64,000 nt of DNA from an uncultured Bdellovibrionales bacterium. GTDB lineage: Bacteria; Bdellovibrionota; Bdellovibrionia; Bdellovibrionales; UBA1609. The notes beneath the pieces were generated by a model, which was not told the DNA's origin, searched no databases, and was given only the letters and a program-made list of their open reading frames with translations. Location: the NCBI GenBank assembly GCA_903833275.1, contig CAILEP010000022.1:124001-188000 (forward strand), read 5' to 3'. A program made the translations under genes and the position numbers. Shown here piece after piece: positions 46,187-55,875 of this stretch. Position 1 is the stretch's first letter; each line of letters starts with the position of its first letter.

Positions 46187-48253
46187 ATGGCCACCGCAAA
46201 ACATTCACAGCCTGCGAAACCGACTGACGAAGCCAAACGACTGTTGGCGCTCAAGGGTTTCAATGTTTTAGACACGGCACCAGAAGTCGAACTGGATGAC
46301 ATCACGAGATTGGCCTCGCAAATTTGCGGCGTGCCCATCGCCCTCATCAGCCTGGTTGACGAAAACCGTCAGTGGTTTAAATCGCGCGTTGGTCTTTCAG
46401 CCACCGAAACACCGCGAGATGTGGCTTTTTGCGCGCACGCCATTCTTGAATCAAAAACTTTTATTGTTGAAGACGCCCTTAAAGACCATCGCTTCAGCGA
46501 AAACCCGCTAGTGGTGAGCGCCCCTAAAGTGCGCTTTTATGCCGGCGCGCCACTGACAACGAGTGCTGGCTATAAAATCGGCACCCTTTGTGTGATTGAT
46601 CATGAGCCTCGAAAATTGAGCCCCGACCAAACCAAGTCTCTCGAGGCGCCGGCTCGCCAAGTTATTGTCAATTTCGAAAATAAAAAACTTAAAAGCGAGG
46701 CCATCGAACGCGAGAATTTTCTAAGTAGTGTGGTGAGCATGCTGCCCCACCTCGTTAGCTACATCGACAAAGACTTCACATACCGATACGTCAATTCGGC
46801 CCATGAGGATTGGTACAATGTTAGTTCCGACGAGATTGTCGGAAAAACCATGACCTCCGTCGCTGGCGAAAAGGCGTTCAATTTGGTGCGGCCTTATGCG
46901 GTCAATGCACTCAAAGGCGAAAAACAGAAGTTTGAGTTAGAAATCCCTTTCAAATTTGGCGGCCAATCAACAGCCAAATCTATTCTTGCTCAGTACATCC
47001 CAGATTTTGACGATAAGAAAGCCGTTAAAGGCTTCTATGCAGTCGTTATTGACATCACTTCAACAAAACAGTCCGAAAAAGAGATCTTTGAAAAAAACAG
47101 GCTTCTGGAGGCTGCGCTCGAAAAAATTACTGCCAGCGAGAAGTCTTTCTCAGCCATTTTTGAGAACTCGCCCCTCGGCATTATACAGCTCGACTCTCGA
47201 CTTAAATTTGTTTCAGCAAACCCTGCTTTTGCCGCCTTTTTGGGCTACTCGCGATCAGAACTGCTAGATAGAACAATTTTGGATGTCACCTATCCGGAAG
47301 ATTTAAAAAAGACGACTGAAGCCGCCATCGCCTTCCCAAAAGAAGACGGCCGCGAACTCAAAAGATTCGAAAAACGCTACGTACATAAAAATGGCCAACC
47401 CGTTTGGTGCCTGGTCAACAGCCGCGCTGTCAAATTATCAACCGATGGCGAACAGTTTTTATTTTCGGTGATCGAGAATATCACCGAGAGTCGAAATAAA
47501 GAAGCAGCTCTCAGTATGACCAAAGCGAAACTGATTGCCTCATCAAAGATGGCATCGCTTGGCGAAATGGCGGGCGGGGTCGCGCACGAGATCAATAACC
47601 CCCTTGCCATTATTCGAGGCAAGGCTCAAGTTCTTATTAGCCAATTTAAACGGGGCCAGGTTGACCCGCAGAAATCAATCGACAATCTTGAAGTGATCTC
47701 AAAAACGGTCGAACGCATCGGCAAAATCGTGATTGGCCTCAGTACGTTTTCGCGCTCGTCCGAGAGTAATCAATTCGAAAAGACCTCAATGTTACAAATA
47801 TTTAACGACACCAAAGTGCTCTGCCAAGAGCGCTTTGTGACTCACGACATACCTCTCTCCATCAATTGCCCCGAAGGCATTGAGCTCGAATGTCGGCCCA
47901 CAGAGATTTCGCAGGTTCTGCTCAATCTTCTCAATAATTCTTTCGATGCTATTTTTAACCTCCAATCGAAATGGGTAAAAGTTGACGTCACAACCCACGA
48001 TAAAAATGTCAGGATTAAAATCAGTGACAGTGGCACGGGCATACCTGCCGAACTTGCGACGAAGATGATGGAGCCCTTTTTTACCACCAAAGAAGTCGGT
48101 AAGGGCACGGGGCTCGGCCTCAGCATTTCGCGGGGTATTGCCGAATCACACCATGGCGCCTTGACCTACGATTTTAGTGCCCCCAACACGACGTTCTATC
48201 TCGATTTACCAATGACACAGCCGACAGTTGATACTAAATTAAATGCCGGTTAG
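46187..48253 (+). CDS. Sensor histidine kinase (GAF-PAS-PAS-HisKA-HATPase)
   Basis: Domain order: GAF (about 25-170), two PAS domains (about 185-300 and 325-445), HisKA with phosphorylated His467 in GGVAHEINNPLA, and an HATPase domain with the N box LLNLLNNSFDA, G1 DSGTGIP and G2 GTGLGLSIS. No membrane helix is seen, so it senses cytoplasmic signals. The GAF domain resembles the phytochrome-like PAS-associated form. No response regulator gene follows. The repeats just upstream may regulate it. Confidence 0.92.
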   Translation: MATAKHSQPAKPTDEAKRLLALKGFNVLDTAPEVELDDITRLASQICGVPIALISLVDENRQWFKSRVGLSATETPRDVAFCAHAILESKTFIVEDALKDHRFSENPLVVSAPKVRFYAGAPLTTSAGYKIGTLCVIDHEPRKLSPDQTKSLEAPARQVIVNFENKKLKSEAIERENFLSSVVSMLPHLVSYIDKDFTYRYVNSAHEDWYNVSSDEIVGKTMTSVAGEKAFNLVRPYAVNALKGEKQKFELEIPFKFGGQSTAKSILAQYIPDFDDKKAVKGFYAVVIDITSTKQSEKEIFEKNRLLEAALEKITASEKSFSAIFENSPLGIIQLDSRLKFVSANPAFAAFLGYSRSELLDRTILDVTYPEDLKKTTEAAIAFPKEDGRELKRFEKRYVHKNGQPVWCLVNSRAVKLSTDGEQFLFSVIENITESRNKEAALSMTKAKLIASSKMASLGEMAGGVAHEINNPLAIIRGKAQVLISQFKRGQVDPQKSIDNLEVISKTVERIGKIVIGLSTFSRSSESNQFEKTSMLQIFNDTKVLCQERFVTHDIPLSINCPEGIELECRPTEISQVLLNLLNNSFDAIFNLQSKWVKVDVTTHDKNVRIKISDSGTGIPAELATKMMEPFFTTKEVGKGTGLGLSISRGIAESHHGALTYDFSAPNTTFYLDLPMTQPTVDTKLNAG

Positions 48254-48285
48254 TTTTCTTCTTTAGAAGCAAGAGGCACAGACAA

Positions 48286-48660
48286 ATGAACAAACTAAGA
48301 CAACTTCATCTTTTCATCGGCTGTTTTTTTGCGCCGCTATTGCTTTATTTTACTATCACGGGCACTTGGCAAATATTTGAACTGCATAAACACCCCCGCG
48401 GTGTGACCCCAACTGTCTCTCAGAAACTTCTTAATAGTCTTTCATCGGCCCACCTTGATGGCGTCATGCCCTTTTCTGGCAACGACGAAGCTCATTCTCT
48501 GGCTTTTCGCATATTCTGCGAACTTATGGCGGCTGGCTTTATTCTGACAATTCTATTGGGCGTTCAAATGGCGCTGCAAAATCAAAAACTGCGCAAGACG
48601 GTTCTTTTGAGTATGTCATTGGGTTTAATCATCCCCATTGTTTTTCTAATGATTGTTTAG
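48286..48660 (+). CDS. Small PepSY-like membrane protein
   Basis: The chain starts RQLHLFIGCFFAPLLLYFTITGTW, the first helix of PepSY-TM proteins, with a loop of about 40 residues, then two more helices. The full PepSY domain is missing. It lies 32 bases after the histidine kinase on the same strand and may be cotranscribed. The role is not known. Confidence 0.6.
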   Translation: MNKLRQLHLFIGCFFAPLLLYFTITGTWQIFELHKHPRGVTPTVSQKLLNSLSSAHLDGVMPFSGNDEAHSLAFRIFCELMAAGFILTILLGVQMALQNQKLRKTVLLSMSLGLIIPIVFLMIV

Positions 48661-48718
48661 GACACTCGGAGCCCTTGCAGACACGATCTTCCTCAGCAAC
48701 GGCGCGGCCGGGCCGGCT

Positions 48719-50200
48719 TCAGGAGTGTAGGCTGACGTTATCCCCATCATGCTCATTCAACTCTGAAAACCCAAATGCTGATAGAATAGTGACCAATCCG
48801 AGCACCAGAAACCCTTTGTGCAAACCCTGAATCATCTCATCAGAGCTAGCCGTAAAGCGATTGGCGATAAAGAACGTCGTGACAAGCGACGACGTCGCCA
48901 CGCCAAAACTGAGCGACATCTGCTGAACTGTGCTTAAAATAGTGCTGGCCATGCTTGTTTCGGCATCGTTGACGTCAGCGTAGGCCAAGGTGCCCATGCT
49001 GGTGTATTGCAGAGACGAAAAGAAGCCGAACCCACAGGCCTGCAAGATAATCATCCAGATGGCAGTGCCGTGACCGATCGTTGAAAAAAGCATCATTGAG
49101 AAACCCATAAAGATGGTATTGCCCAATAGAAGGCGCCGATAACCGAAATGCGAAAGTAAATTTGGTATCCAATAGCGAAAGAATATTGCGGCCAGCGGCT
49201 GAGGCATTATCAGTAAGCCTGATTGAATCGGCGTGTAGCCCAAACCCACTTGATAAAGCAGCGGCAAAAGAAAGGGCATGCCACCGGCACCGAGCCTAGT
49301 AAAAAAATTACCGCCGACCGCCGCACGCAGGGTTCGTATTCTCAAAAGGCCCAAGCGCAAAAGCGGGCGAGTTTTTCGCGAGGCATGAAGCCCGTAACTT
49401 AGAAGCAGGGCGATTGAAAGCCCCAAGAGCGCCAGAAGACCGTGGGTTGAAAGGCTCGTCTCTCCGAATACTTCGAGAATATATGATAGCAGCGCGATAC
49501 CGCTGCCGAAAAGAATCAGGCCCACCCAATCGAGTTTATCGCGACTAGCGATTTGGTAATCGGGCAGATGCTTCAACACGAGGTACAGGCCCAAAACGCC
49601 AATCGGCAGGTTAACGAAAAAAATCATTCGCCAATGTGATAACCCCACAATTAGACCGCCCGCCAACGGGCCCACCATCGGGCCGATCAGCGCTGGTATG
49701 GCCACAAAACTCATGGTGCTAACGAGTTCAGATTTAGCGAACGTGCGCACAAGTGTAAGGCGACCAACGGGCACCATCATTGCACCACCGCAGCCTTGCA
49801 AAATGCGGCAAAAAACTAAGAGCTGAATGTTATTGGAAAGACCGCAGAGCAATGAACCAAGACTGAAAATGCCAATGGCCGTGGCAAAAACGCGGCGAGT
49901 GCCAAACCGATCAGCCATCCAACTGCTGATTGGTATAAACACCGCGAGGCTCAGAGTGTAACTGCTCAGTACTGACTTCATGCTCAGAGGCATGACACCG
50001 AGAGCTTTAGCCATAATCGGGACGGCAGTGTTTAGAATCGTGGCGTCGAGAGACTCCATAAAAAAAGCAATGGCCACCAACCAGGGCACCAGCTTTCTCG
50101 TGAAAATGTGTGGGTCTTGAATTCTATCGACCATCGTGCCAACTAGCTTATGTTGAACTGGCACATCAAACAACTCGCCCTTTAGCCAGTCCATGTTCAT
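48719..50200 (-). CDS. MFS multidrug exporter, DHA2 (EmrB/QacA-like)
   Basis: Fourteen helices, the usual count for DHA2. Motifs: FFMESLDATILNTAVPIM in the first helix, motif A as WMADRFGTRRVFA, motif C as GPMVGPLAGG. Helical pattern and length support an EmrB-type drug/proton antiporter. The start is uncertain (50212, 50200 or 50194) as no ribosome site is present; it overlaps or abuts the start of the divergent barrel gene, so promoters must overlap coding sequence. Confidence 0.88.
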   Translation of the reverse strand: MNMDWLKGELFDVPVQHKLVGTMVDRIQDPHIFTRKLVPWLVAIAFFMESLDATILNTAVPIMAKALGVMPLSMKSVLSSYTLSLAVFIPISSWMADRFGTRRVFATAIGIFSLGSLLCGLSNNIQLLVFCRILQGCGGAMMVPVGRLTLVRTFAKSELVSTMSFVAIPALIGPMVGPLAGGLIVGLSHWRMIFFVNLPIGVLGLYLVLKHLPDYQIASRDKLDWVGLILFGSGIALLSYILEVFGETSLSTHGLLALLGLSIALLLSYGLHASRKTRPLLRLGLLRIRTLRAAVGGNFFTRLGAGGMPFLLPLLYQVGLGYTPIQSGLLIMPQPLAAIFFRYWIPNLLSHFGYRRLLLGNTIFMGFSMMLFSTIGHGTAIWMIILQACGFGFFSSLQYTSMGTLAYADVNDAETSMASTILSTVQQMSLSFGVATSSLVTTFFIANRFTASSDEMIQGLHKGFLVLGLVTILSAFGFSELNEHDGDNVSLHS

Positions 50201-50222
50201 ATTAAATCGCAACCGTCATACA

Positions 50223-50873
50223 ATGATAACTGTGAAAGCGTTGCTACATACCTTTTCTATCTTTATAGGCCTAATGTCACTTTCAACTATTGCTCGAGCG
50301 GCAGCCATTTCAATTGTTGGATTGCAAGACACATCACACATCTCGGCCACGGGGTTTACCGTAGACTCAAAATCGGGGGCCGGCGGCGGCATATTGCTAA
50401 ACGGCCATTTCGGCAATTCGTTCGGTATTGAAACCGGGGCGCTGGCTTTTGAGCGCTCTTGGACAGATAGCACCAGCGCCTCCGGCACAAGTACACTCTC
50501 AGGCACCGTCATCGAAATACCCCTCACAATTGAATATCGCTTCTGGCGCCACTTCTCGATCGGGGTCGGCGGCTACTACTCGTCATGCCCGGGCACTTTA
50601 AAAGAGACCGGGGCCACTACGAACAATGCCCTGAACTATTCAGCATATGGTATCAAAAATTCTGACTACGGCGGGGTCGCCGACTTCAGCCTGCAAATGC
50701 ACCTTTACTCGGCTACATTTTTTCGCGCCGAATATCGATACACAGTCGGAGGGCCGAACCTCACGTCGACAAGCGGCGACACTTTCAAAAACCGTGATAG
50801 CCAAATTCTCGTGGGCCTCACATTCGCCATTGGTAAAGGCGGCGGCTCGACATATGATAAATCTGAACGCTAG
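50223..50873 (+). CDS. Outer-membrane beta-barrel protein
   Basis: A signal peptide (to about ARA-A) followed by about 185 residues of strands, with GNSFGIETGALAFERSW, EYRFWRHFSIGVGGYYSS and FFRAEYRYTVGGPN. It resembles the OmpW/8-stranded group and the broken barrel gene at 15.6 kb (same FSLGGYY/FSIGVGGYYSS style). Frame is open from 50193, but the signal starts at ATG 50223. The terminal YDKSER tail after the last strand is not the usual aromatic end. Confidence 0.7.
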   Translation: MITVKALLHTFSIFIGLMSLSTIARAAAISIVGLQDTSHISATGFTVDSKSGAGGGILLNGHFGNSFGIETGALAFERSWTDSTSASGTSTLSGTVIEIPLTIEYRFWRHFSIGVGGYYSSCPGTLKETGATTNNALNYSAYGIKNSDYGGVADFSLQMHLYSATFFRAEYRYTVGGPNLTSTSGDTFKNRDSQILVGLTFAIGKGGGSTYDKSER

Positions 50874-50911
50874 TATCGATTTTGCGCGCGAGTAGATAAA
50901 CATCTTCTGGA

Positions 50912-52423
50912 ATGAGCCCCATGCCGCACACGCTTGTGAAACATTTTGGCAAATACATAGCTGACAAAAAACTCGGCCAAGGCGGTATGGCCGAAGTATA
51001 CAAAGGCCACTCAAAGAACGTGTTTGGCGTTAACAAAACCGTCGCGATCAAAGTCATGAGCTCAAAGGCGTCACAAGACCCGAAGTACGTTGAGATGTTC
51101 AAGCAAGAGGCCAAGATAGCCGTGCAACTGAGCCATGACAATGTTGTCAGCGTGATCGACTTCGGTGCACACCTTGACCAGTGTTACGTCGTTATGGATT
51201 ACGTCGATGGTTTTAATCTGCTCGAGCTCATGCAACTTGCAAATAAAAAAGAACAGAAACTGAGCATGGCCGAAATTCTTTTTATTGCCAAAGAGGGGTC
51301 GTCGGGCCTCGACTATATCCATCGCTTTCGAGATGCAGCCACCGGCAAGAATCTCAATATTGTTCATTGTGATATCAGCCCGCACAACATTATGGTCAGC
51401 CGCGAAGGGCAAGTTAAAATTATCGATTTTGGGGTCGCAAAATCAACCCTGAGCGCTCGAGTACAAAAGAGTCAGCCAAATATGGGCAAAGCCCGCTACC
51501 TCAGCCCCGAGCGACTGATCGATAGCCAGGCGACCCAGGCTTCAGACATTTTTGCCCTCGGCATTACGCTTTGGGAGCTCACCACAGGCGTACGGGTTTT
51601 TGAAAATCTTACTGCAATTGAAGTCGCCGCAAAAATCAGTAGCTTCGAATTGCCCACCCTCTATGAATTTAGAAACGATTGCCCCGAAGAATGGGTGCAA
51701 ATTCTCACTAAAGCGACTCACCCAGATCTTACCAAGCGCTATCAAAAAACCAGCGAACTCAATCGCGATCTTTCTGTTATTCTCAGCACCAGCTACCCGA
51801 CCTACACGCAAGAGGACTTTCGCCTTCGAATCGAAACGCTCGGCGCGAGTTCGCTGCAAGACGAAACCGAAAAGCTAGAAGTCGTAGCCAACGCAAATGC
51901 CGGTTCAGTAAAAATTTTTAAACCGATTTCGGTTGAATCTCGCAGAGTTTTACAAATTAACCCTATGTACGTTATTTTGCTATTTCTCACAGCTGCTGTT
52001 TATCTACTTTCTAATACAGATTTTTTCGAAAACTTTCAAATGCACCCAGAAAAAGTAGTGGGTCGGGTAAACTCATTGGTAAGAACCGGCAAATCAGAGA
52101 CCGTCGATGGGGTGAATTCGCCTACGGCCACCACCCCAATCAAGGTCGGCCAACCCAGCCACACCAATTCACCGCCGATCACACAAAATGAATTGAGCCC
52201 TGATGAGCGCCTTGTTCGCGTGACCTCAATGCCAACCGGCGCCTACATTTATGTAAATGGTTACTACACCCAACTCAAAACCCCTGCCCTCGCTAAGGTC
52301 TCGCGTCGAGATGCGACGGTTATACTCTTGCGCATGAATGGCTATCGAGATGCAACTTTAGTTTTGAACAAAGACGCCCCAGTCGCAGATTTTAAATTGA
52401 TTTCCACCGGCGCCAGACACTAA
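50912..52423 (+). CDS. Membrane Ser/Thr protein kinase with C-terminal PEGA-like domain
   Basis: Kinase domain residues 12-290: glycine loop LGQGGMAEVYKG, ATP Lys47 in VAIKVMS, catalytic loop VHCDISPHNIM near 150, DFGVAK, and SPE in the activation segment. The Arg of the HRD motif is Cys, so regulation by activation-loop phosphate may be altered. A single helix (about 350-372) places the rest outside: a Thr/Ser-rich linker and a PEGA-like beta domain (VTSMPTGAYIYVNGYY). Bacterial relatives are in predatory and social deltas. It converges on the GYF/TPR gene. Confidence 0.9.
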   Translation: MSPMPHTLVKHFGKYIADKKLGQGGMAEVYKGHSKNVFGVNKTVAIKVMSSKASQDPKYVEMFKQEAKIAVQLSHDNVVSVIDFGAHLDQCYVVMDYVDGFNLLELMQLANKKEQKLSMAEILFIAKEGSSGLDYIHRFRDAATGKNLNIVHCDISPHNIMVSREGQVKIIDFGVAKSTLSARVQKSQPNMGKARYLSPERLIDSQATQASDIFALGITLWELTTGVRVFENLTAIEVAAKISSFELPTLYEFRNDCPEEWVQILTKATHPDLTKRYQKTSELNRDLSVILSTSYPTYTQEDFRLRIETLGASSLQDETEKLEVVANANAGSVKIFKPISVESRRVLQINPMYVILLFLTAAVYLLSNTDFFENFQMHPEKVVGRVNSLVRTGKSETVDGVNSPTATTPIKVGQPSHTNSPPITQNELSPDERLVRVTSMPTGAYIYVNGYYTQLKTPALAKVSRRDATVILLRMNGYRDATLVLNKDAPVADFKLISTGARH

Positions 52424-52450
52424 CTAACTTTGACTCGAGCCCATTCGCTG

Positions 52451-54196
52451 TTAATATTTTTTCTTCGACTTTGGTTTGTTGCTCGATGGGCGAGGGGCGC
52501 GCGAACCAGCCGCCGGCTTTACTTCAGCATTTGGGCTACCGTTACATTCGGCATCAGGTTGCTTTTCGCAAATTTCGGCCAGCGAGTTCTTGGCCAGGCT
52601 TGACCCCACGGTGTTGCCTGCGCGCAATACTTGTTTCGCACCCTCGATATTGCCAGTCACAAAAACCAAATGCCCCAGGTAGCCACGAACATTTGGGTCA
52701 TCCGGCAGACGGTCAGCAGCATATTGCGCATAGGGCAAGGCCTCAATCGCCGATTTAGCGCGAGCGACGCAACCCGCGAAAAAGGCGCTCTTAATGACCC
52801 CGACACTGGGGTCTTTATAGACGTCGACACACCATTCATAAATATGGGCCCAGGTGGTACGATCATAGTCGACATTGAGCTCATACTTTTTCGTGATCGT
52901 CTTTCTAAAATCGAGATTTAACCACAGAGCCGTGAGTGCATTAAAATCTTCCGTTCGATTTAGTGTAGCGGCAATAATGATTCGAGTTACCAAGTTTTCA
53001 TCGTGGTAGGGGTCAAGGGGGTCGGTCGCCTGAATGAGCAACCTATTCACTTTATCAAGCCGCGGGTAGCTTGGTGGCGAATTGTCTTTCTTGGCTTGTT
53101 GTGCCTTTCGATCAAGCTGCATGGCCGCCTCGAATAACGCCAAAAGCATCGGGCCCTTATCGTGGTCGGGTATCTCAAGGGCCTTTAACAGAAGTGTCTC
53201 CGCCTGCTGCGGATCATTTTTTGATAAACTTATGATCGCGAGATTGTAGAGCGCACTGTGAAGAGAATCCCCTTTCAGCGAGTCTTCGTAGTAGGCACCC
53301 GCAGCCTCCATATTATTAGATCTAATCGCAATAAAGCCCAACAATGCTTTTGCGTGCGAAATATCGATCGGGTTCTTTGAGTCCTTCAAGACGCGATTAA
53401 GCAAAATCGAACTGGTGTCATATTTTTTGGTTTCGATATGAGCCTGCGCCATTTCGATCAAGGTTTTCGGGTCTATGTTTGAAAGATCCTTCACTCCATT
53501 AAAAAGAAGTACGGCTTTATCGTATTCACCAAGAGCTTTCGCCCGCACCGCGGCCTGGGCCTGTTGAACGGCCTCTTCAGTCAGTTTATCACGTTGGCGC
53601 TGCATGTATTTTGAGGCAAACACTGCGGCCACCGCTATTGTCAAAACCAAGGCAATTATTTTCTGTCGCCCCTGAGGGTCTGACCAATTGAAATTCGCTT
53701 TTAAGCGATCGAGTACTGTCGGCGCGTTTATTATTTCGTTGGCGTCGTCGGGATGAAGTTCTTCTCGTTCTTTAACGGCTGAAAGATCAATTACTAATTT
53801 TCGTTTCGAAATGATTTCACTCGCTAATTGCCTTAAGCCCTGAAGTTGCACGTTCATTTCTTGAAGGTTTTTTGCGTGTTCAAGTTGCTCACTAATACTG
53901 GAGCCAATATTAGTGAGATTATGAAACCCCGTTTGCTCACCGGTGCCGCCCTGACCGTCTTTATCCGCGCCATATCGGGTGACTTCCGCAGCAATCTTTT
54001 TAATCATGTTCTGAATGACAACTTCAAATTGAGGCTCGTTGCAAATAGCACTCCAGTTAGTGCGATCGCGTGAAATTCGATAAATAACTTTTAACTCGCC
54101 ATCGACGAGGGCTTTCAAAATTTGCGGGGTCGTCATTGGCCGAATTTGGCCTTTGACGTCAACAAACCAGCGATCTTTTAAAATTGAATCATTCAA
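52451..54196 (-). CDS. GYF-like, transmembrane, TPR-repeat protein
   Basis: N-terminus (about 8-60): DRWFVDVKGQIRPMTTPQILKALVDGEL resembles GYF_2 domains, which bind proline-rich peptides. A membrane helix (about 185-205) is followed by TPR-like repeats (about 215-540) and a Pro/Lys-rich end. GYF plus TPR proteins occur in gliding and pilus complexes of deltaproteobacteria, a guess supported only by the neighbouring pilT. It starts 9 bases after the restored end of pilT, which fits one operon. Confidence 0.75.
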   Translation of the reverse strand: MNDSILKDRWFVDVKGQIRPMTTPQILKALVDGELKVIYRISRDRTNWSAICNEPQFEVVIQNMIKKIAAEVTRYGADKDGQGGTGEQTGFHNLTNIGSSISEQLEHAKNLQEMNVQLQGLRQLASEIISKRKLVIDLSAVKEREELHPDDANEIINAPTVLDRLKANFNWSDPQGRQKIIALVLTIAVAAVFASKYMQRQRDKLTEEAVQQAQAAVRAKALGEYDKAVLLFNGVKDLSNIDPKTLIEMAQAHIETKKYDTSSILLNRVLKDSKNPIDISHAKALLGFIAIRSNNMEAAGAYYEDSLKGDSLHSALYNLAIISLSKNDPQQAETLLLKALEIPDHDKGPMLLALFEAAMQLDRKAQQAKKDNSPPSYPRLDKVNRLLIQATDPLDPYHDENLVTRIIIAATLNRTEDFNALTALWLNLDFRKTITKKYELNVDYDRTTWAHIYEWCVDVYKDPSVGVIKSAFFAGCVARAKSAIEALPYAQYAADRLPDDPNVRGYLGHLVFVTGNIEGAKQVLRAGNTVGSSLAKNSLAEICEKQPDAECNGSPNAEVKPAAGSRAPRPSSNKPKSKKKY

Positions 54197-54205
54197 CGAA
54201 GACCT

Positions 54206-55222
54206 CTATGTCACTGGCGTTGAAACGGTCGGTAAGAAACTTGCGGCAGCCGCTCGAGATACAATGCCCTGATCAACAAGAAGGCTGACCGAGGCCTCGA
54301 AAGAGATCATGCCTTTGCGTGACGAAGTTTGTATCACCGTTGGTATTTAATAGGTCTTGTTTTCTCGAATCAAATTTCGCACAGCGGGCGTCACCAATAG
54401 AACCTCAAGCGCAGGCACCATCCCCGCCTGGTCAGCTCGGGGCAATAGAGCCTGAGCGACAACGCCGGTCAAACTCTCAGATAGCATCACTCGCACCTGG
54501 GGCTGCTGTTCAGCCGGAAACGAATCGATAATTCTATCAATCGATTTAGATGCGCTGTTGGTGTGAAGAGTGGCGAAAACAAGGTGACCGGTTTCAGCCG
54601 CCGTCAAAGTAAGAGAGATCGTTTTCAAATCGCGCATTTCACCAACCATGATTACATCTGGATCTTCGCGCAGCGCCGCACGCAAGGCCCCGGCAAAAGA
54701 TTTCGTGTGGCGAAAAACTTCGCGTTGGTTAATGAGGCAATTGATACCTTTGTGTACATATTCAATCGGGTCTTCAATTGTTATTATGTGTTCTTTGCGA
54801 GTCATGTTGATGTGCTGAATTAGCGCGGCCAAGGTGGTCGACTTACCTGAGCCCGTGGGGCCCGTTGCCAAGATTAACCCCTTTGGTTGATCAGCTAACA
54901 CCGAAAGTACGTCGGGCAAACCCAATTCTTTAAACGATTTTATTTTTTCCGGTACTAATCTATAAACCGCACCAACGCCGTCATTTTGTACAAATGCGTT
55001 TGCACGAAAACGGGCAAGCCCTGGCAGCTGATAGCTCCAATCTAATTCTAAACGATTGCGAAACTGCTTGCTTTGGGCGGTCGACATCGTTTCGGTTACG
55101 ATTTTTTCACATTTTTCAGGGGTCAACGGCGCCACTTTTACTTTAATCATATGCCCGTTGATTCTGAAAAACGGCGAATAATTCGGTGAGATGTGAAGAT
55201 CTGATGCGCCTTCGCGCACCAT
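54206..55222 (-). pseudogene. pilT: Type IV pilus retraction ATPase PilT, with in-frame TAA
   Basis: PilT motifs are all present: GASDLHI near the start, Walker A GPTGSGKST, the Asp box EDPIEYVH, Walker B VGEMRD, HLVFATLHT and AVRNLIRE. The frame stops at TAA 54347-54349 after ENKTY, but the next 46 codons continue the PilT C-terminus (IPTVIQTSSRKGMISFEASV and more) to TAG 54206. The family usually has Gln at the stop position (TYQIPS), so a CAA to TAA change fits. The restored chain is 338 residues, the usual size. The ATG at 55222 may not be the original start: 12 in-frame codons upstream also look like PilT. Confidence 0.85.
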
Positions 55223-55395
55223 TACATGAAAGAGCTCGTCTAATGCTGCTATGAGAAAATGTTAATGGAGAGAGCTCGATATATCAAAGCGTGGACGCGC
55301 CTCGCGAAAACTCAAGACAAAGGTCGATCTGACTAAAGGTCTATTTTGAATATCATGACTATTCGGCCCCCTGACTGTCGCGCGACAATTAGAGA

Positions 55396-55872
55396 ATGCG
55401 TAGATACTATTTTTCACAACTGGCGTTTCTTGTTGCGATCGCTTTTTGCGCGCTTGCCCCAATCGCCTCGGTTGCCCGTGCCGATATTGACGGCGACGAG
55501 TCGTCGGTTGAAAAAGATCGCGCCCATTTTGGGGCTCACAAAAAACTTCGAAAAAATTTGAAGTACAACGTTTACGATCTCGAATCTGATCGGCACACCG
55601 TGCACGAATTTGTCGACCTCACCGGAAGAGTTTTTGCCATCACTTGGCAAGGGGCGATGCCACCCAACTTACCGACCCTACTCGGCAATCACCATGGCGA
55701 ATTTCTAGCCAAACGGGTCACGACACCAAAAACTCGAGGCCAGCGAAATTTTCAAATAATTACGACTTCGAAAATTCAGGTCGTTCAGGCTGGCCACATG
55801 GGGCACTGGACGGGCTCGGTCTACCTAATTGGTCGGCTGCCCCCCGGCCTTACCCTCGATCAGTTGGAGTAA
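55396..55872 (+). CDS. DUF2844 family exported protein
   Basis: A signal peptide (to about ARA-DI) is followed by the DUF2844 pattern: DGDESSVEKDRAHFGA, VYDLESDRHTVHEFVDLTGRVFAITWQGAMPPNLPTLLG. The family is of unknown function and occurs beside DUF3443, as here (gap of 3 bases). Its role is thought to be linked to the neighbour. Confidence 0.85.
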   Translation: MRRYYFSQLAFLVAIAFCALAPIASVARADIDGDESSVEKDRAHFGAHKKLRKNLKYNVYDLESDRHTVHEFVDLTGRVFAITWQGAMPPNLPTLLGNHHGEFLAKRVTTPKTRGQRNFQIITTSKIQVVQAGHMGHWTGSVYLIGRLPPGLTLDQLE

Positions 55873-55875
55873 TTT

